Assembly (NCBI GenBank): GCA_937899145.1
Contig: CALBPW010000123.1
Span: 1-11,509, forward strand
Length of the DNA: 11,509 nucleotides
Direction of reading: 5' to 3'
DNA from: an uncultured Bacteroidota bacterium
Lineage (GTDB): Bacteria > Bacteroidota > Bacteroidia > Bacteroidales > SZUA-534
Shown piece by piece: positions 1-8,058 of the stretch; position 1 is the first letter of the stretch; each line of letters starts with the position of its first letter. Made by a program: the position numbers and the translations under genes. The notes beneath the pieces were generated by a model. That model had not been told where the DNA came from. It saw only the letters and a list, made by a program, of their open reading frames with translations, and did not search any database.

Positions 1-309
1 ACTTACCACACGATCAAGTTCCTCCTCGTAATCTTCAAAATCGCGATGCATTGTTCCGAAACCGACAAATTCCTTATGTTGCTGACATTCAGCACTAATA
101 TACGTGTTGATAGTTGGCACATTGTGCGGTTTGAGTGCTGGCGAACAAACCAAGCATCGAGATACGCCTGCAACACGTTCGTTTTCAAGCAGATTATGAG
201 TTGTAGCCTCAGTATGCGGCAATATATTGTACCAATTGCCCACTGAAACTGATGCCTTTGCCGCTAAAGCATCAGGGAAAATATGAGCATGAGCATCAAT
301 AAGTTGCAT
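1..309 (-). CDS. Metal-dependent hydrolase of the amidohydrolase type, N-terminal part, runs off the left edge
   Basis: The minus strand is open from an ATG at 309 to the window edge, giving 103 residues with no stop. The protein starts MQLIDAHAHIFPDAL. The His-x-His pair at residues 7 and 9, right after the first beta strand, is the metal-binding signature that opens TIM-barrel amidohydrolases (Amidohydro_2 or TatD-like). Residues 47-75 and 80-90 resemble further barrel strands (AGVSRCLVCSPA; EFVGFGTMH). The substrate cannot be told from this part; the family includes decarboxylases and deacetylases as well as hydrolases. The gene is divergent from rimP across a 213-base spacer, with a possible promoter at 343-350. 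Start choice: the first ATG before an HxH motif in the expected place, with no upstream in-frame coding character. I am fairly sure of the fold and unsure of the function. Confidence 0.75.
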   Translation of the reverse strand, partial: MQLIDAHAHIFPDALAAKASVSVGNWYNILPHTEATTHNLLENERVAGVSRCLVCSPALKPHNVPTINTYISAECQQHKEFVGFGTMHRDFEDYEEELDRVVS

Positions 310-342
310 ATTTTTTGTAAAAAAAAGAATAGCAATAATTCA

Positions 343-350
343 CAAAAATA
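343..350 (-). promoter_or_regulatory. Possible Bacteroidetes-type -7 element for the amidohydrolase gene
   Basis: Read on the minus strand this is TATTTTTG, a full match to the TAnnTTTG consensus of the primary sigma factor of Bacteroidetes. It would put transcription start about 25-30 bases before the ATG at 309. No TTTG -33 element is present at the usual distance, so this is a half-match only. Confidence 0.4.
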
Positions 351-429
351 ATGCCAGAAGCAGGAAAAACGCGTTTAAAAAACGCCCGAAGCCGAATTGC
401 ACAAACAAAATTAGAGTGCAATAATTTGA

Positions 430-460
430 TTTGCAGATAAAAAAATAATTTCTACATTTG
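430..460 (+). promoter_or_regulatory. Promoter of the rimP-nusA-infB operon
   Basis: A TTTG at 430-433 and TACATTTG at 453-460 are separated by 19 bases. This matches the Bacteroidetes primary promoter (-33 TTTG, -7 TAnnTTTG) in both sequence and spacing. Transcription would begin near 466-468, leaving a leader of about 55 bases before rimP that contains the hairpin at 486-508. It is the best promoter match in the window. Confidence 0.7.
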
Positions 461-485
461 CCATGTTTTTATGGATTACATAATT

Positions 486-508
486 ACAGGGGGCAAATAG
501 TCCCCTGT
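486..508 (+). promoter_or_regulatory. Leader hairpin in front of rimP, possible attenuator
   Basis: ACAGGGG (486-492) pairs perfectly with CCCCTGT (502-508) around the loop GCAAATAGT (493-501), whose ends can add a G-U and a C-G pair and leave AAATA. A T-rich stretch (TTTTATTA) begins at the end of the stem. The shape is that of an intrinsic terminator, yet it lies inside the predicted leader, after the promoter and 15 bases before the rimP start. It could be an attenuator or a binding site for a product of the operon. If instead the promoter call is wrong, it would simply end an upstream transcript. The same nine-base loop recurs in the hairpin after infB. Confidence 0.55.
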
Positions 509-522
509 TTTATTACAATTAT

Positions 523-987
523 ATGATTGACAAAAAGATAATAGAAGACATCGTTACAGAACGCATTACTGACAGCGATTTGTTTTTGGTTGAAGTAAAA
601 ATCGACACACAAAACAACATTACTGTTACACTCGACTCACCCGAAGGCATTTCAGTTGACACTTGCGTTTTTGTGAGCCAATACATCGAATCGCAATTAG
701 ACCGCGAAAAAGAAGACTTTGCACTCGAAGTGTCAAGCCCAGGCATCGGACAACCGCTGAAAGTACTGCCACAATACAAAAAAATACTAAACAGCACCGT
801 TGAAGTATTGCTCAGCAATGGCATCAAACTTAACGGGACGCTACGCGACGCAAACAACGAAGGCATCTTACTTGAATACGAAACAAAAGAAAAACCCGAA
901 GGCGCAAAACGCCCAATAAAAGTTATTAAAACTGAACCTTACAAATTCAGCGAAATAAAAACAGTTAAAGAAACAATAATATTTTAA
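523..987 (+). CDS. rimP: Ribosome maturation factor RimP
   Basis: A protein of 154 residues, the usual length for RimP, which binds the 30S subunit and helps its late assembly in the cytoplasm. The N-terminal alpha/beta domain covers about residues 1-85 and ends in the family signature LEVSSPGIGQPLK (68-80; the usual form is VSSPGLDRPL). A small beta-barrel domain follows (about 86-154), with the turn NGIKLNGTL at 99-107 typical of the Sm-like C-terminal fold. It is the first gene of the operon, 12 bases before nusA, as in most bacteria. No Shine-Dalgarno site precedes the ATG; the region is AT-rich, which is normal for this phylum. Identification rests on the signature together with the neighbours. 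Confidence 0.95.
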   Translation: MIDKKIIEDIVTERITDSDLFLVEVKIDTQNNITVTLDSPEGISVDTCVFVSQYIESQLDREKEDFALEVSSPGIGQPLKVLPQYKKILNSTVEVLLSNGIKLNGTLRDANNEGILLEYETKEKPEGAKRPIKVIKTEPYKFSEIKTVKETIIF

Positions 988-999
988 AACATTGATAAT

Positions 1000-2223
1000 A
1001 TGAATCTTACCGACACTTTTTCAGAATTTAAGGAACTGAAAAACATCGACCGCCCAACAATGATGAGGGTATTGGAAGACGTGTTCCGTAGCACTCTTGT
1101 AAAACAATACGGCACCGACGAAAACTTCGACATCATCATCAATATTGATAAAGGCGACTTTGAGATATGGCGAAACCGTGAAGTTGTTGAAGACTCGAAA
1201 CTAAAAGACCCGAACAAACAAATTTCGCTTACCGAAGCTAAAAAAATTGACGCCGACTACGAAGTTGGCGAGGAAGTGTCGGACGAAGTTAAAATGCAAG
1301 ATTTCGGACGCCGCGCCATACTCAATTTGCGGCAAACATTGACTTCGCGCATTCTCGACCTCGAAAAAGACCAACTTTACGCAAAATACAAAGACCGCAT
1401 TGGCGAAATAATAACTGGCGAGGTTTATCAAGTTTGGAAGAAAGAAATAATGATTATCGACGACGAAGGCAACGAACTGATAATGCCAAAAACCGAACAG
1501 ATTCCGAGCGATTACTTCCGCAAAGGCGATACCATCCGCGCAGCCGTTGTCCGCGTCGAGATGCGCAATGCGACACCACTTGTAATCCTTTCGCGCACAA
1601 GCCCAATCTTCCTTGAGCGCCTATTCGAGCTTGAAGTGCCGGAAATTTTTGACGGACTTATCACCATCAAAAACATCAAACGCATACCGGGCGAGCGTGC
1701 CAAAGTGGCGGTTGAATCATACGACGAACGCATTGACCCTGTAGGAGCCTGTGTCGGCATGAAAGGTGCGCGAATCCATGGCATTGTCCGCGAACTGCGC
1801 AACGAAAATATCGATGTTATCAACTACACAAACAATGTTCAACTTTACATAACACGCGCACTCAGCCCGGCAAAAGTGTCGCAAATAAAGATAAACGAAG
1901 AAACAAAAAAAGCCGATGTTTACTTACAACCCGACCAAGTGTCACTTGCCATTGGTAAAGGAGGCACCAATATCAAACTTGCAAGCCAACTTACTGGTTA
2001 TGAGATAGATGTTTATCGCGAGACAAACAACGAAGAAGACGTTGACCTTGAAGAATTTGCAGACGAAATAGACGGCTGGGTACTTGACGCGCTCAAAGCC
2101 ATTGGCTGCGATACAGCAAAAAGTGTTCTTGAAATTCCTGCTGCAGAGCTTGTACATCGTACCGACCTTGAGGAAAATACAATCAATGATGTACTACGCA
2201 TCTTAAAAGCCGAATTTGAATAA
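1000..2223 (+). CDS. nusA: Transcription elongation, termination and antitermination factor NusA
   Basis: A 407-residue NusA, which binds RNA polymerase and nascent RNA and tunes pausing, termination and antitermination. Domains in order: the polymerase-binding N-terminal domain (about 1-125); S1 domain (about 133-200, with GEIITGEVYQV at its start); KH1 (about 205-280, with GERAKVAV at 231-238 and the loop GMKGARI at 253-259); KH2 (about 281-345, with the GxxG-type loop AIGKGGTNIKLA at 317-328). A single helical segment with hairpin-helix character closes the protein (about 356-405). The acidic repeat domains of Escherichia coli NusA (495 residues) are absent, as expected for Bacteroidetes. 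It sits between rimP and infB with gaps of 12 and 51 bases, so co-transcription is very likely. Confidence 0.97.
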   Translation: MNLTDTFSEFKELKNIDRPTMMRVLEDVFRSTLVKQYGTDENFDIIINIDKGDFEIWRNREVVEDSKLKDPNKQISLTEAKKIDADYEVGEEVSDEVKMQDFGRRAILNLRQTLTSRILDLEKDQLYAKYKDRIGEIITGEVYQVWKKEIMIIDDEGNELIMPKTEQIPSDYFRKGDTIRAAVVRVEMRNATPLVILSRTSPIFLERLFELEVPEIFDGLITIKNIKRIPGERAKVAVESYDERIDPVGACVGMKGARIHGIVRELRNENIDVINYTNNVQLYITRALSPAKVSQIKINEETKKADVYLQPDQVSLAIGKGGTNIKLASQLTGYEIDVYRETNNEEDVDLEEFADEIDGWVLDALKAIGCDTAKSVLEIPAAELVHRTDLEENTINDVLRILKAEFE

Positions 2224-2274
2224 ACATTTCCAAAACAATAAAAAGACAATTTCAGGTTAATTAAAACATAGCAA

Positions 2275-5133
2275 ATGAGCGAATACAAAGCATTGAGATT
2301 GAATAAAATAGCACGCGATTTAGGTGTGGGCATCAGCACCATGACCGATTTTTTGGTTAAAAAAGGCGTTGCCGTTGACGAAGGTCCTAACACCAAAATA
2401 GAATACGACGTGTATCAGATGCTGCTGAAAGAATACAGTGGCGATAAAAAAGCAAAAGAGGAATCGTCGAAAATAGAACTCAACGCCATACGCGCTAAAA
2501 AAGAGTCGATATATGCCGAAGACGAATTTGCCGAACCCGAAAAACCTGTGGAGGAACATAAGGAAGAACCTAAACCACAGCCCGTTTTCGAAACACCAAA
2601 AAAAGAGGTGAAAGTAAATGTTGTGGGTAAAATTGATTTGGAAAAGAAAGAAGAACCAAAACCCCAACCCAAACCACAACCTCAACAACAAGCACAGCCA
2701 AAACCACAGCCAAAACCGGAGCAAGTGCAAAAACCAAAAGTTGAGGAGCAAAAACCGCAACCTGATAATCAGTCAAAACCTGAACCAGAGCTTATCAGAA
2801 CTAAAATTGAACCTGTAAAAGACGTTAAAATTCTTGGTCAAATTGACCTTGACAAACTGAACACAAAAACTCGCCCCGATAAAAAAAGCAAGGAGGAGCG
2901 CGCTCGCGAACGCAAAGAACACGAGCAACAAATGAAACGTCAACAAGCAGAACGCCAACAACAACGTCAACAGCAACAACAAAATAACAAACCGGCAGCC
3001 CCAAAACCAGAGCACATCGACACTAAGGTTGAAAAACTGCAAGGGCCAAAAGTTGTTGACAAAATCGACCTCAACGATCCTCGATTTACAAATCCATCGA
3101 ACGATAATGGAGGCGGCAAACGTCGCGAAAAACGCAAACGCATTCAGAAAGACCGCGTTGATGTCAACGATAAACAAATATCGAAAAACGATAAGCATCA
3201 GAAAAATTCGAAATTCTTAAAGAAGGAAGTCAACGAAGAAGATGTGCAAAAGCAAGTAAAAGAGACACTTGCACGCCTACAAAGCAAAGGGCACAAAACA
3301 ACAACCGCCAAACACAACCGCGACAAACGCGAAAACGTGCGTCAACGCTCAGCCGAAGAGATGGAACGCCAAGAGGCAGAAAAAATGGTGCTGAAAGTAA
3401 CTGAATTTGTGTCGGTTAACGAACTTGCAACCATGATGAATGTTCAAGTTAACGAGGTTATTTCAACTTGCTTCAATCTTGGTTTGTTTGTATCTATCAA
3501 TCAACGACTTGATGCCGAAACAATGGCTCTTGTCGCCGACGAATTCGGCTACAAAATGCAATTTGTGAGTGCCGATTTGCTTGATGCAATTGTTGAGGAA
3601 GAGGATTCTGAAGAAGATTTGGTATCACGCCCGCCAATCATCACCGTTATGGGACACGTTGACCACGGTAAAACATCGCTGCTCGACCATATCCGCAATG
3701 CAAATGTTATTGCAGGCGAGGCTGGCGGCATCACCCAACACATTGGCGCATATAGCGTTGTGCTAAAAAATGGCAAAACCATCACCTTCCTCGATACTCC
3801 GGGACACGAAGCCTTTACAGCGATGCGTGCCCGCGGTGCTCAAATTACTGATATTGTGATAATTGTGATTGCCGCTGATGATGCCATAATGCCACAAACC
3901 GTTGAGGCGATAAGCCACGCACAAGCGGCAGGTGTTCCTATCATCTTTGCAATCAACAAAATAGATAAACCGGGAGCAAATCCTGACAAAATAAAAGAGG
4001 CACTTGCCAATATGAATCTTTTGGTTGAAGAATGGGGCGGTAAATACCAATCGCAAGACATTTCAGCCAAAAAAGGCATAAATGTTGCCGAACTGCTTGA
4101 CAAAGTTCTACTTGAAGCCGAACTGCTTGATTTAAAAGCAAATCCGAACAAACCAGCATCAGGAACCGTTATTGAATCGGCACTTGACAAAGGTCGCGGA
4201 TACGTAACCACAGTACTTGTTCAAAACGGAACTTTGAAAGTTGGCGACATTGTGCTTGCCGGCAGCTTTACAGGCCACGTTAAGGCAATGTACAACGAGC
4301 GTAGCGGCAAAATCGACTCTGCGGGTCCATCAACTCCAGCCTTGATTTTGGGCTTGAATGGCGCACCGCAAGCAGGCGATAAATTTAATGTGGTGAGCAG
4401 CGATAAAGAGGCTCGCGACATTGCCAACCGCCGCCTACAACTGCAACGCGAGCAAGGCTTGCGCACACAAAAGCATATCACTCTTGGCGAACTTGGACGC
4501 CGCAAAGCCATTGGCGACTTCCACGAGCTTAACATCATTGTTAAAGCCGACGTTGACGGCTCAGCTGAGGCCTTGCAAGACTCGCTTGTTAAACTTTCGA
4601 CACCCGAAATCCAAGTCAACGTTATACACAAAGCCGTTGGCCAAATTTCAGAATCCGACGTCACATTGGCTGCCGCATCAGACGCCATCATCATTGGTTT
4701 CCAAGTGCGCCCATCAATGGATGCGCGCAAATTGGCAGAGCGCGAGCAAGTGGATATTCGCTTATACTCAATAATTTACGATGCCATAAACGAGGTGAAA
4801 GACGCGATGGAAGGTATGCTTTCGCCTGAAATTAAAGAGGAAGTTATTGGTACGGTTGAGGTACGCGAGGTTTATAAGATTTCGAAAGTTGGAACAGTTG
4901 CAGGCTGCTTTGTCCGCGATGGTAAAGTTAAACGCACATCGAAAGTGCGCGTAATCCGCGATGGCATTGTGGTTTACACTGGCGAACTTGGCTCACTCAA
5001 ACGCTTCAAAGACGACGCAAAAGAGGTGCTTACAGGTATGGATTGCGGCTTGAACATCGATAAATACAACGATGTGAAAGTTGGCGATGTGATTGAAGTT
5101 TATGAGGAAATGGAAGTTAAACGAACATTGTAA
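2275..5133 (+). CDS. infB: Translation initiation factor IF-2
   Basis: A 952-residue GTPase that brings initiator tRNA to the 30S subunit and promotes subunit joining. The N-terminus (1-50) is an IF2_N-type helical domain ([19 protein letters not shown]). It is followed by a long charged arm rich in Lys, Pro and Gln (about 90-350), including a KPQP-rich tract at 129-165 and a Gln-rich tract at 219-238. The G domain is complete: G1 GHVDHGKT 460-467, G3 DTPGH 507-511, G4 NKID 561-564, G5 SAKKG 597-601. Domains II, III and the initiator-tRNA-binding C-terminal barrel (about 850-952) follow. The arm carries three spaced copies of a KIDL-type motif (near 119, 189 and 263). It is the last gene of the operon, with a hairpin terminator 18 bases after the stop. 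The identification is certain; the exact start is supported by the IF2_N homology. Confidence 0.98.
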   Translation: MSEYKALRLNKIARDLGVGISTMTDFLVKKGVAVDEGPNTKIEYDVYQMLLKEYSGDKKAKEESSKIELNAIRAKKESIYAEDEFAEPEKPVEEHKEEPKPQPVFETPKKEVKVNVVGKIDLEKKEEPKPQPKPQPQQQAQPKPQPKPEQVQKPKVEEQKPQPDNQSKPEPELIRTKIEPVKDVKILGQIDLDKLNTKTRPDKKSKEERARERKEHEQQMKRQQAERQQQRQQQQQNNKPAAPKPEHIDTKVEKLQGPKVVDKIDLNDPRFTNPSNDNGGGKRREKRKRIQKDRVDVNDKQISKNDKHQKNSKFLKKEVNEEDVQKQVKETLARLQSKGHKTTTAKHNRDKRENVRQRSAEEMERQEAEKMVLKVTEFVSVNELATMMNVQVNEVISTCFNLGLFVSINQRLDAETMALVADEFGYKMQFVSADLLDAIVEEEDSEEDLVSRPPIITVMGHVDHGKTSLLDHIRNANVIAGEAGGITQHIGAYSVVLKNGKTITFLDTPGHEAFTAMRARGAQITDIVIIVIAADDAIMPQTVEAISHAQAAGVPIIFAINKIDKPGANPDKIKEALANMNLLVEEWGGKYQSQDISAKKGINVAELLDKVLLEAELLDLKANPNKPASGTVIESALDKGRGYVTTVLVQNGTLKVGDIVLAGSFTGHVKAMYNERSGKIDSAGPSTPALILGLNGAPQAGDKFNVVSSDKEARDIANRRLQLQREQGLRTQKHITLGELGRRKAIGDFHELNIIVKADVDGSAEALQDSLVKLSTPEIQVNVIHKAVGQISESDVTLAAASDAIIIGFQVRPSMDARKLAEREQVDIRLYSIIYDAINEVKDAMEGMLSPEIKEEVIGTVEVREVYKISKVGTVAGCFVRDGKVKRTSKVRVIRDGIVVYTGELGSLKRFKDDAKEVLTGMDCGLNIDKYNDVKVGDVIEVYEEMEVKRTL

Positions 5134-5151
5134 TTCGCTGAATATTAATAA

Positions 5152-5178
5152 AAAGGGGGCGCAAATAGTGCCTCCTTT
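5152..5178 (+). terminator. Hairpin terminator after infB
   Basis: AAAGGGGGC (5152-5160) pairs with GCCTCCTTT (5170-5178) through nine pairs including one G-U, around the loop GCAAATAGT (5161-5169). The A tract on the left and T tract on the right are those of an intrinsic terminator, although the T run is short (TTTCATTTA). It lies 18 bases after the infB stop and before the next gene on the same strand. Its loop is identical to that of the leader hairpin at 486-508. Confidence 0.65.
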
Positions 5179-5257
5179 CATTTATGATTAGGATTTAAAC
5201 GTCAAGAGTAAAAGTTGATTTTCAGCTTATTAAACCTGTTAGACTTTAAACAATAAT

Positions 5258-6085
5258 ATGCCAGCCGAATGTACGCAAATCGATATTGAAAAAATCATCA
5301 GTTCAAAGAATCCGAAACTATTGAAACTGATACCTGAATTCATGATGAACAAGGTTAAACGCACTTTGCACATCGACGAAATAAATTGGTTTTTGCGCGA
5401 AAACCAGTTTGCCGGCCCGTACGAATTTGTGGACAATGCTTTGACAATGTTTGGCGCGAAAATAAAAGTTGAAGGCACTGAAAATATTCCTGCCGATGCC
5501 AAACGATTGGTTTTCATATCAAATCACCCGCTTGGCGGGCTTGATGGACTTGTTTTTACAAGTGCTGTATATCACCATTTTGGCGAATTGTTTTTTCCTG
5601 TAAACGATTTGCTGCTCAATTTAACCAATATGCAAGGCGTTTTTCTGCCCATTAACAAACACGGACGTCAATCGCGCGAAGGCGTTGAAGCTATTGACAA
5701 TGCCTACAAAAGCGAAAAACACATACTATATTTCCCTGCCGGACTTTGCTCCCGCAAAATCAACGGACAGATTATCGACCTTGAATGGAAACGAAATTTC
5801 CTGACACAATCTGTTAAATATCAGCGCGATATAGTGCCAGCACACATCACAGGGCAAAATTCACGATTCTTTTACAACCTTGCCAACATCAGAAAAAAAC
5901 TTCACATAAAAGCCAATTTAGAAATGTTTTATCTGATTGACGAAATGTACAATCAATACGACCGTGATATTACAATAACATTCGGCAAACCAATAAGTTG
6001 GCAAACTTTCGATAAAAGCGAAACACCACAAGAATGGGTGAAAACGCTTAGAGAAACTTCGTATTCATTGTCATCAAACGGCTGA
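5258..6085 (+). CDS. glsA: PlsC-like O-acyltransferase, likely glycine-lipid synthesis protein GlsA
   Basis: A 275-residue lysophospholipid-type acyltransferase. Block I reads NHPLGGLDG (89-97): His90 and Asp96 would be the catalytic pair, with five residues between them instead of the usual four. Block III appears as FPAGLCSRK (159-167) and block IV as IVPAHITG (192-199). Proteins of this form are often labelled hemolysin-like in Bacteroidetes. The next gene encodes an OlsB-like N-acyltransferase, and the pair matches glsA/glsB described in Bacteroides thetaiotaomicron. There GlsA adds a second acyl chain to the hydroxyl of N-(3-hydroxyacyl)glycine at the inner membrane to give glycine lipid. 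No long transmembrane helix is obvious, so it is probably membrane-associated. Acyltransferase is near certain; the glycine-lipid role is inferred from the pairing, and ornithine lipid or another amino-acid lipid is the alternative. Confidence 0.78.
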   Translation: MPAECTQIDIEKIISSKNPKLLKLIPEFMMNKVKRTLHIDEINWFLRENQFAGPYEFVDNALTMFGAKIKVEGTENIPADAKRLVFISNHPLGGLDGLVFTSAVYHHFGELFFPVNDLLLNLTNMQGVFLPINKHGRQSREGVEAIDNAYKSEKHILYFPAGLCSRKINGQIIDLEWKRNFLTQSVKYQRDIVPAHITGQNSRFFYNLANIRKKLHIKANLEMFYLIDEMYNQYDRDITITFGKPISWQTFDKSETPQEWVKTLRETSYSLSSNG

Positions 6086-6131
6086 AAATCTTGCTTAACT
6101 TGCACACAATTTGTAAGGAAGAAAAATTACT

Positions 6132-7070
6132 ATGGAAAACATAATCGCGCCTATAGATAAAAGTTTAATTTTAAGCGAATTAACTCCTGATAAATTTGTC
6201 CGCAAAACAAATTTCGGCGATAATGAGATATACATTTTCAAGCATTTTGACTCGCCAAATTTACTACGCGAGGTTGGCCGCCTACGCGAACTGACTTTCC
6301 GCACAGCCGGCGGCGGCACAGGGCTCGCTTGCGACATCGATGAATACGACACCGCCGAAAAACCTTACAGCCAGCTGATTGTGTGGAATCCCGAATCGCA
6401 AGAAATACTTGGCGGCTACCGGTTCATAGCTGGCAGCGAAGCTCCACTCGATGCCGATGGAAACCCAATTTTAGCGACTTCGCAACTATTCTACTACTCC
6501 GACAATTTCAAAAAAAATTATCTCCCCTACATAATAGAGCTTGGACGCTCGTTTGTTGTTCCTGAAAATCAAGCCATTGGCAGCGGCCGGCGTAGCCTTT
6601 ACACACTCGATAACCTTTGGGACGGACTCGGAACATTAGTTGTTGATTATCCGCAGGTAAAATATTTCTTCGGAAAAGTTACAATGTATCGGCACTACAA
6701 TCAAGAGGCAAGAAACTTTTTGCTATATTTTATGAATTTGTATTTTGGTGGAAACGAAGAACTTATGCACTTACTCAATCCTCTCGATTTACATTTTAAT
6801 CTTAAACAATTACAACCGGCCTTCAAAGGCAACAACTACAAAGAAGATTACAAAACCTTATCGCGCGAAGTGCGTGCACGTGGTGAGCGCATTCCTCCAC
6901 TCATCAACTCATATATGAGTCTTTCGCCAACGCTTAAAGTGTTCGGCACCAGCCTCAACCCTTATTTTGGCGATGTGGAAGAAACAGGCATTATGGTTAC
7001 TATAGCCGATATTTATAAAGAAAAATCGGAACGGCACGTAGCAACGTATAAAGCGGAAAAACAACGCTAA
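6132..7070 (+). CDS. glsB: OlsB-like N-acyltransferase (GNAT fold), likely GlsB
   Basis: A 312-residue protein of the GNAT-related family that includes OlsB. Visible marks are REVGRLRELTFR (46-57), the glycine-rich TAGGGTG (58-64) followed by DIDEYD (68-73), the strand ILGGYRFIAG (92-101), and the family signature ELGRSFVVPE (136-145). In Bacteroides the equivalent GlsB transfers a 3-hydroxyacyl chain to the amino group of glycine, making the commendamide-type intermediate that GlsA then O-acylates. The gene starts 46 bases after glsA and has a purine-rich AAGGAAG at 6115-6121, ten bases before the ATG, one of the few good Shine-Dalgarno sites here. The two genes are probably one transcript. 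Annotation pipelines often call it hemolysin or acetyltransferase. The acceptor amino acid is inferred from the phylum, not read from the sequence. Confidence 0.78.
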   Translation: MENIIAPIDKSLILSELTPDKFVRKTNFGDNEIYIFKHFDSPNLLREVGRLRELTFRTAGGGTGLACDIDEYDTAEKPYSQLIVWNPESQEILGGYRFIAGSEAPLDADGNPILATSQLFYYSDNFKKNYLPYIIELGRSFVVPENQAIGSGRRSLYTLDNLWDGLGTLVVDYPQVKYFFGKVTMYRHYNQEARNFLLYFMNLYFGGNEELMHLLNPLDLHFNLKQLQPAFKGNNYKEDYKTLSREVRARGERIPPLINSYMSLSPTLKVFGTSLNPYFGDVEETGIMVTIADIYKEKSERHVATYKAEKQR

Positions 7071-7158
7071 AAATCAATTGCTTACTCTACATTTTGCATT
7101 TTTTCGCAATTCGATATAAGCCGATAGTAGAAGAATAATTAATTTAGCAACTTAATTT

Positions 7159-7178
7159 ATTGTGATAGCATTCACAAT
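7159..7178 (+). promoter_or_regulatory. Palindrome ATTGTGA-N6-TCACAAT between glsB and ribE
   Basis: A perfect 7+7 inverted repeat with a six-base centre (TAGCAT). The core TGTGA-N6-TCACA equals the classical binding site of Crp/Fnr-family regulators. It lies 33 bases before the ribE start. It is followed by CTTTATTTTG, so it could equally be a weak AT-rich terminator for glsA-glsB. No clean TAnnTTTG promoter element is seen between 7071 and 7211, only TATTTTG at 7182-7188, one base short, and no flavin riboswitch is recognisable there. Confidence 0.35.
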
Positions 7179-7211
7179 CTTTATTTTGCTAATTGATAAT
7201 AATTTACTACA

Positions 7212-7820
7212 ATGTTTTCAGGAATTGTTGAAGAGTTTGCCGAAGTTGTCGGCATTGAAAAAGAGCAAGAAAATCTGCATTTTACACTGAAATGCTCGTT
7301 TGTTGATGAGCTGAAAATAGACCAAAGCGTAGCGCACAACGGCGTTTGCCTAACGGTTGTCCGCATAAAAGACGGAACATACACTGTTACAGCCATGAAA
7401 GAGACCCTCGACTGCTCAAATCTTGGCTTGCTGAAAGTTGGCGATAAAGTGAATGTTGAACGCTCGATGCTGATGAACGGCCGCCTCGACGGACACATTG
7501 TGCAAGGCCACGTCGACAAAACCGCACGCTGCATAAATGTTGAAGATGCCGAAGGAAGCCACGTGTTCACTTTTGAGTACGATTTTGATAGCGAAATGGC
7601 CAAACGCGGCTATCTTACTGTAGATAAAGGCTCTGTAACCGTAAATGGCGTAAGCCTAACCGTTTGCCGCCCAACACGCAATACCTTTGAAGTGTGCATC
7701 ATTCCTTACACCTTCGACAATACTAACTTCCACACAATCAAGGTTGGAACACTTGTAAATCTTGAATTTGACATCATCGGAAAATACATTGCACAGATTA
7801 CCAAATTGGCGCAAGAGTAG
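7212..7820 (+). CDS. ribE: Riboflavin synthase, alpha chain
   Basis: A 202-residue enzyme that dismutates two molecules of 6,7-dimethyl-8-ribityllumazine into riboflavin and a pyrimidinedione, the last step of riboflavin synthesis in the cytoplasm. It is built of two lumazine-binding repeats. Repeat 1 (about 1-95) opens with MFSGIVEE and has HNGVCLTVV at 42-50. Repeat 2 (about 96-190) has GHIVQGHVD at 94-102, KGSVTVNGVSLTV at 139-151 and IIPYTF at 163-168. The length is normal. The start is the ATG of the conserved MFxGIVEE. It stands alone with no other rib gene nearby, which is common in Bacteroidetes. The TAG stop (7818-7820) overlaps the first base of a palindromic repeat. The same gene is called ribC in Escherichia coli. 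Confidence 0.96.
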   Translation: MFSGIVEEFAEVVGIEKEQENLHFTLKCSFVDELKIDQSVAHNGVCLTVVRIKDGTYTVTAMKETLDCSNLGLLKVGDKVNVERSMLMNGRLDGHIVQGHVDKTARCINVEDAEGSHVFTFEYDFDSEMAKRGYLTVDKGSVTVNGVSLTVCRPTRNTFEVCIIPYTFDNTNFHTIKVGTLVNLEFDIIGKYIAQITKLAQE

Positions 7821-7847
7821 TAGAGACGTGGCGTGCCACGTCTTTAC
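7820..7847. repeat. 28-base palindromic repeat, probably also the ribE terminator
   Basis: The left arm 7820-7832 and right arm 7835-7847 pair over 13 positions with a single G-U wobble at 7823/7844. The core is AGACGTGGC and GCCACGTCT. The repeat begins on the last G of the ribE stop codon and ends in a short T run (TCTTTA). Dispersed palindromes with an AGACGTGGC core occur in many Bacteroidetes genomes; I recall this generally and could not check it here. It separates the plus-strand housekeeping genes from the minus-strand remnants. Confidence 0.7.
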
Positions 7848-7893
7848 TCAGCGTGCGAGCCAAACCACCACTTGATAACTGGCAAAAAAGCGG

Positions 7894-8058
7894 CTACAAT
7901 ATTTTGTCCAGCAAATTTCCATTTGCTATCAATATTGACACTGAACCTTTTTGCCCCGTTTGCAAATCAGCCTGAAAAGGTTTTGAAACGATGTTTAAAC
8001 GCACTTTAAAGATAGTTTGTCCCGTCTTGAATGAAAATAGTTTTATCAACTTCGGCAA
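7894..8058 (-). pseudogene. Possible C-terminal remnant of a HlyD-type adaptor protein
   Basis: Immediately after the stop of the C39 fragment, the same minus-strand frame stays open for 54 codons up to a TAG at 7894-7896. The stretch contains GQTIFKVRLNIV, then LQTGQKGSVSILIANGNLL and DKIL just before the stop. This pattern of a beta strand, a 'G..G.v.Il' turn and a final amphipathic segment resembles the end of periplasmic adaptor (membrane fusion) proteins that work with peptidase-containing ABC exporters. There is no start codon of its own. If right, a deletion joined the front of the exporter gene to the tail of the adaptor gene. Similarity is judged by eye and is weak. Confidence 0.35.

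Noticed and set aside
46..246. Plus-strand open frame of 66 codons
   Set aside because: It is antisense to the amidohydrolase frame, which carries a clear HxH motif and is open to the window edge.
371..385. GCGTTT-AAA-AAACGC hairpin followed on the minus strand by G-TTTTT, terminator-like
   Set aside because: It lies between two divergent starts where no transcript should end, and the six-pair stem made mostly of A/T is weak.
4221..4730. Minus-strand open frame of 169 codons inside infB
   Set aside because: Ser/Leu/Pro-rich shadow of the IF-2 reading frame, with no recognisable motif.
7071..7211. Flavin (FMN) riboswitch before ribE
   Set aside because: None of the conserved RFN-element segments is recognisable and the spacer is only 141 bases.
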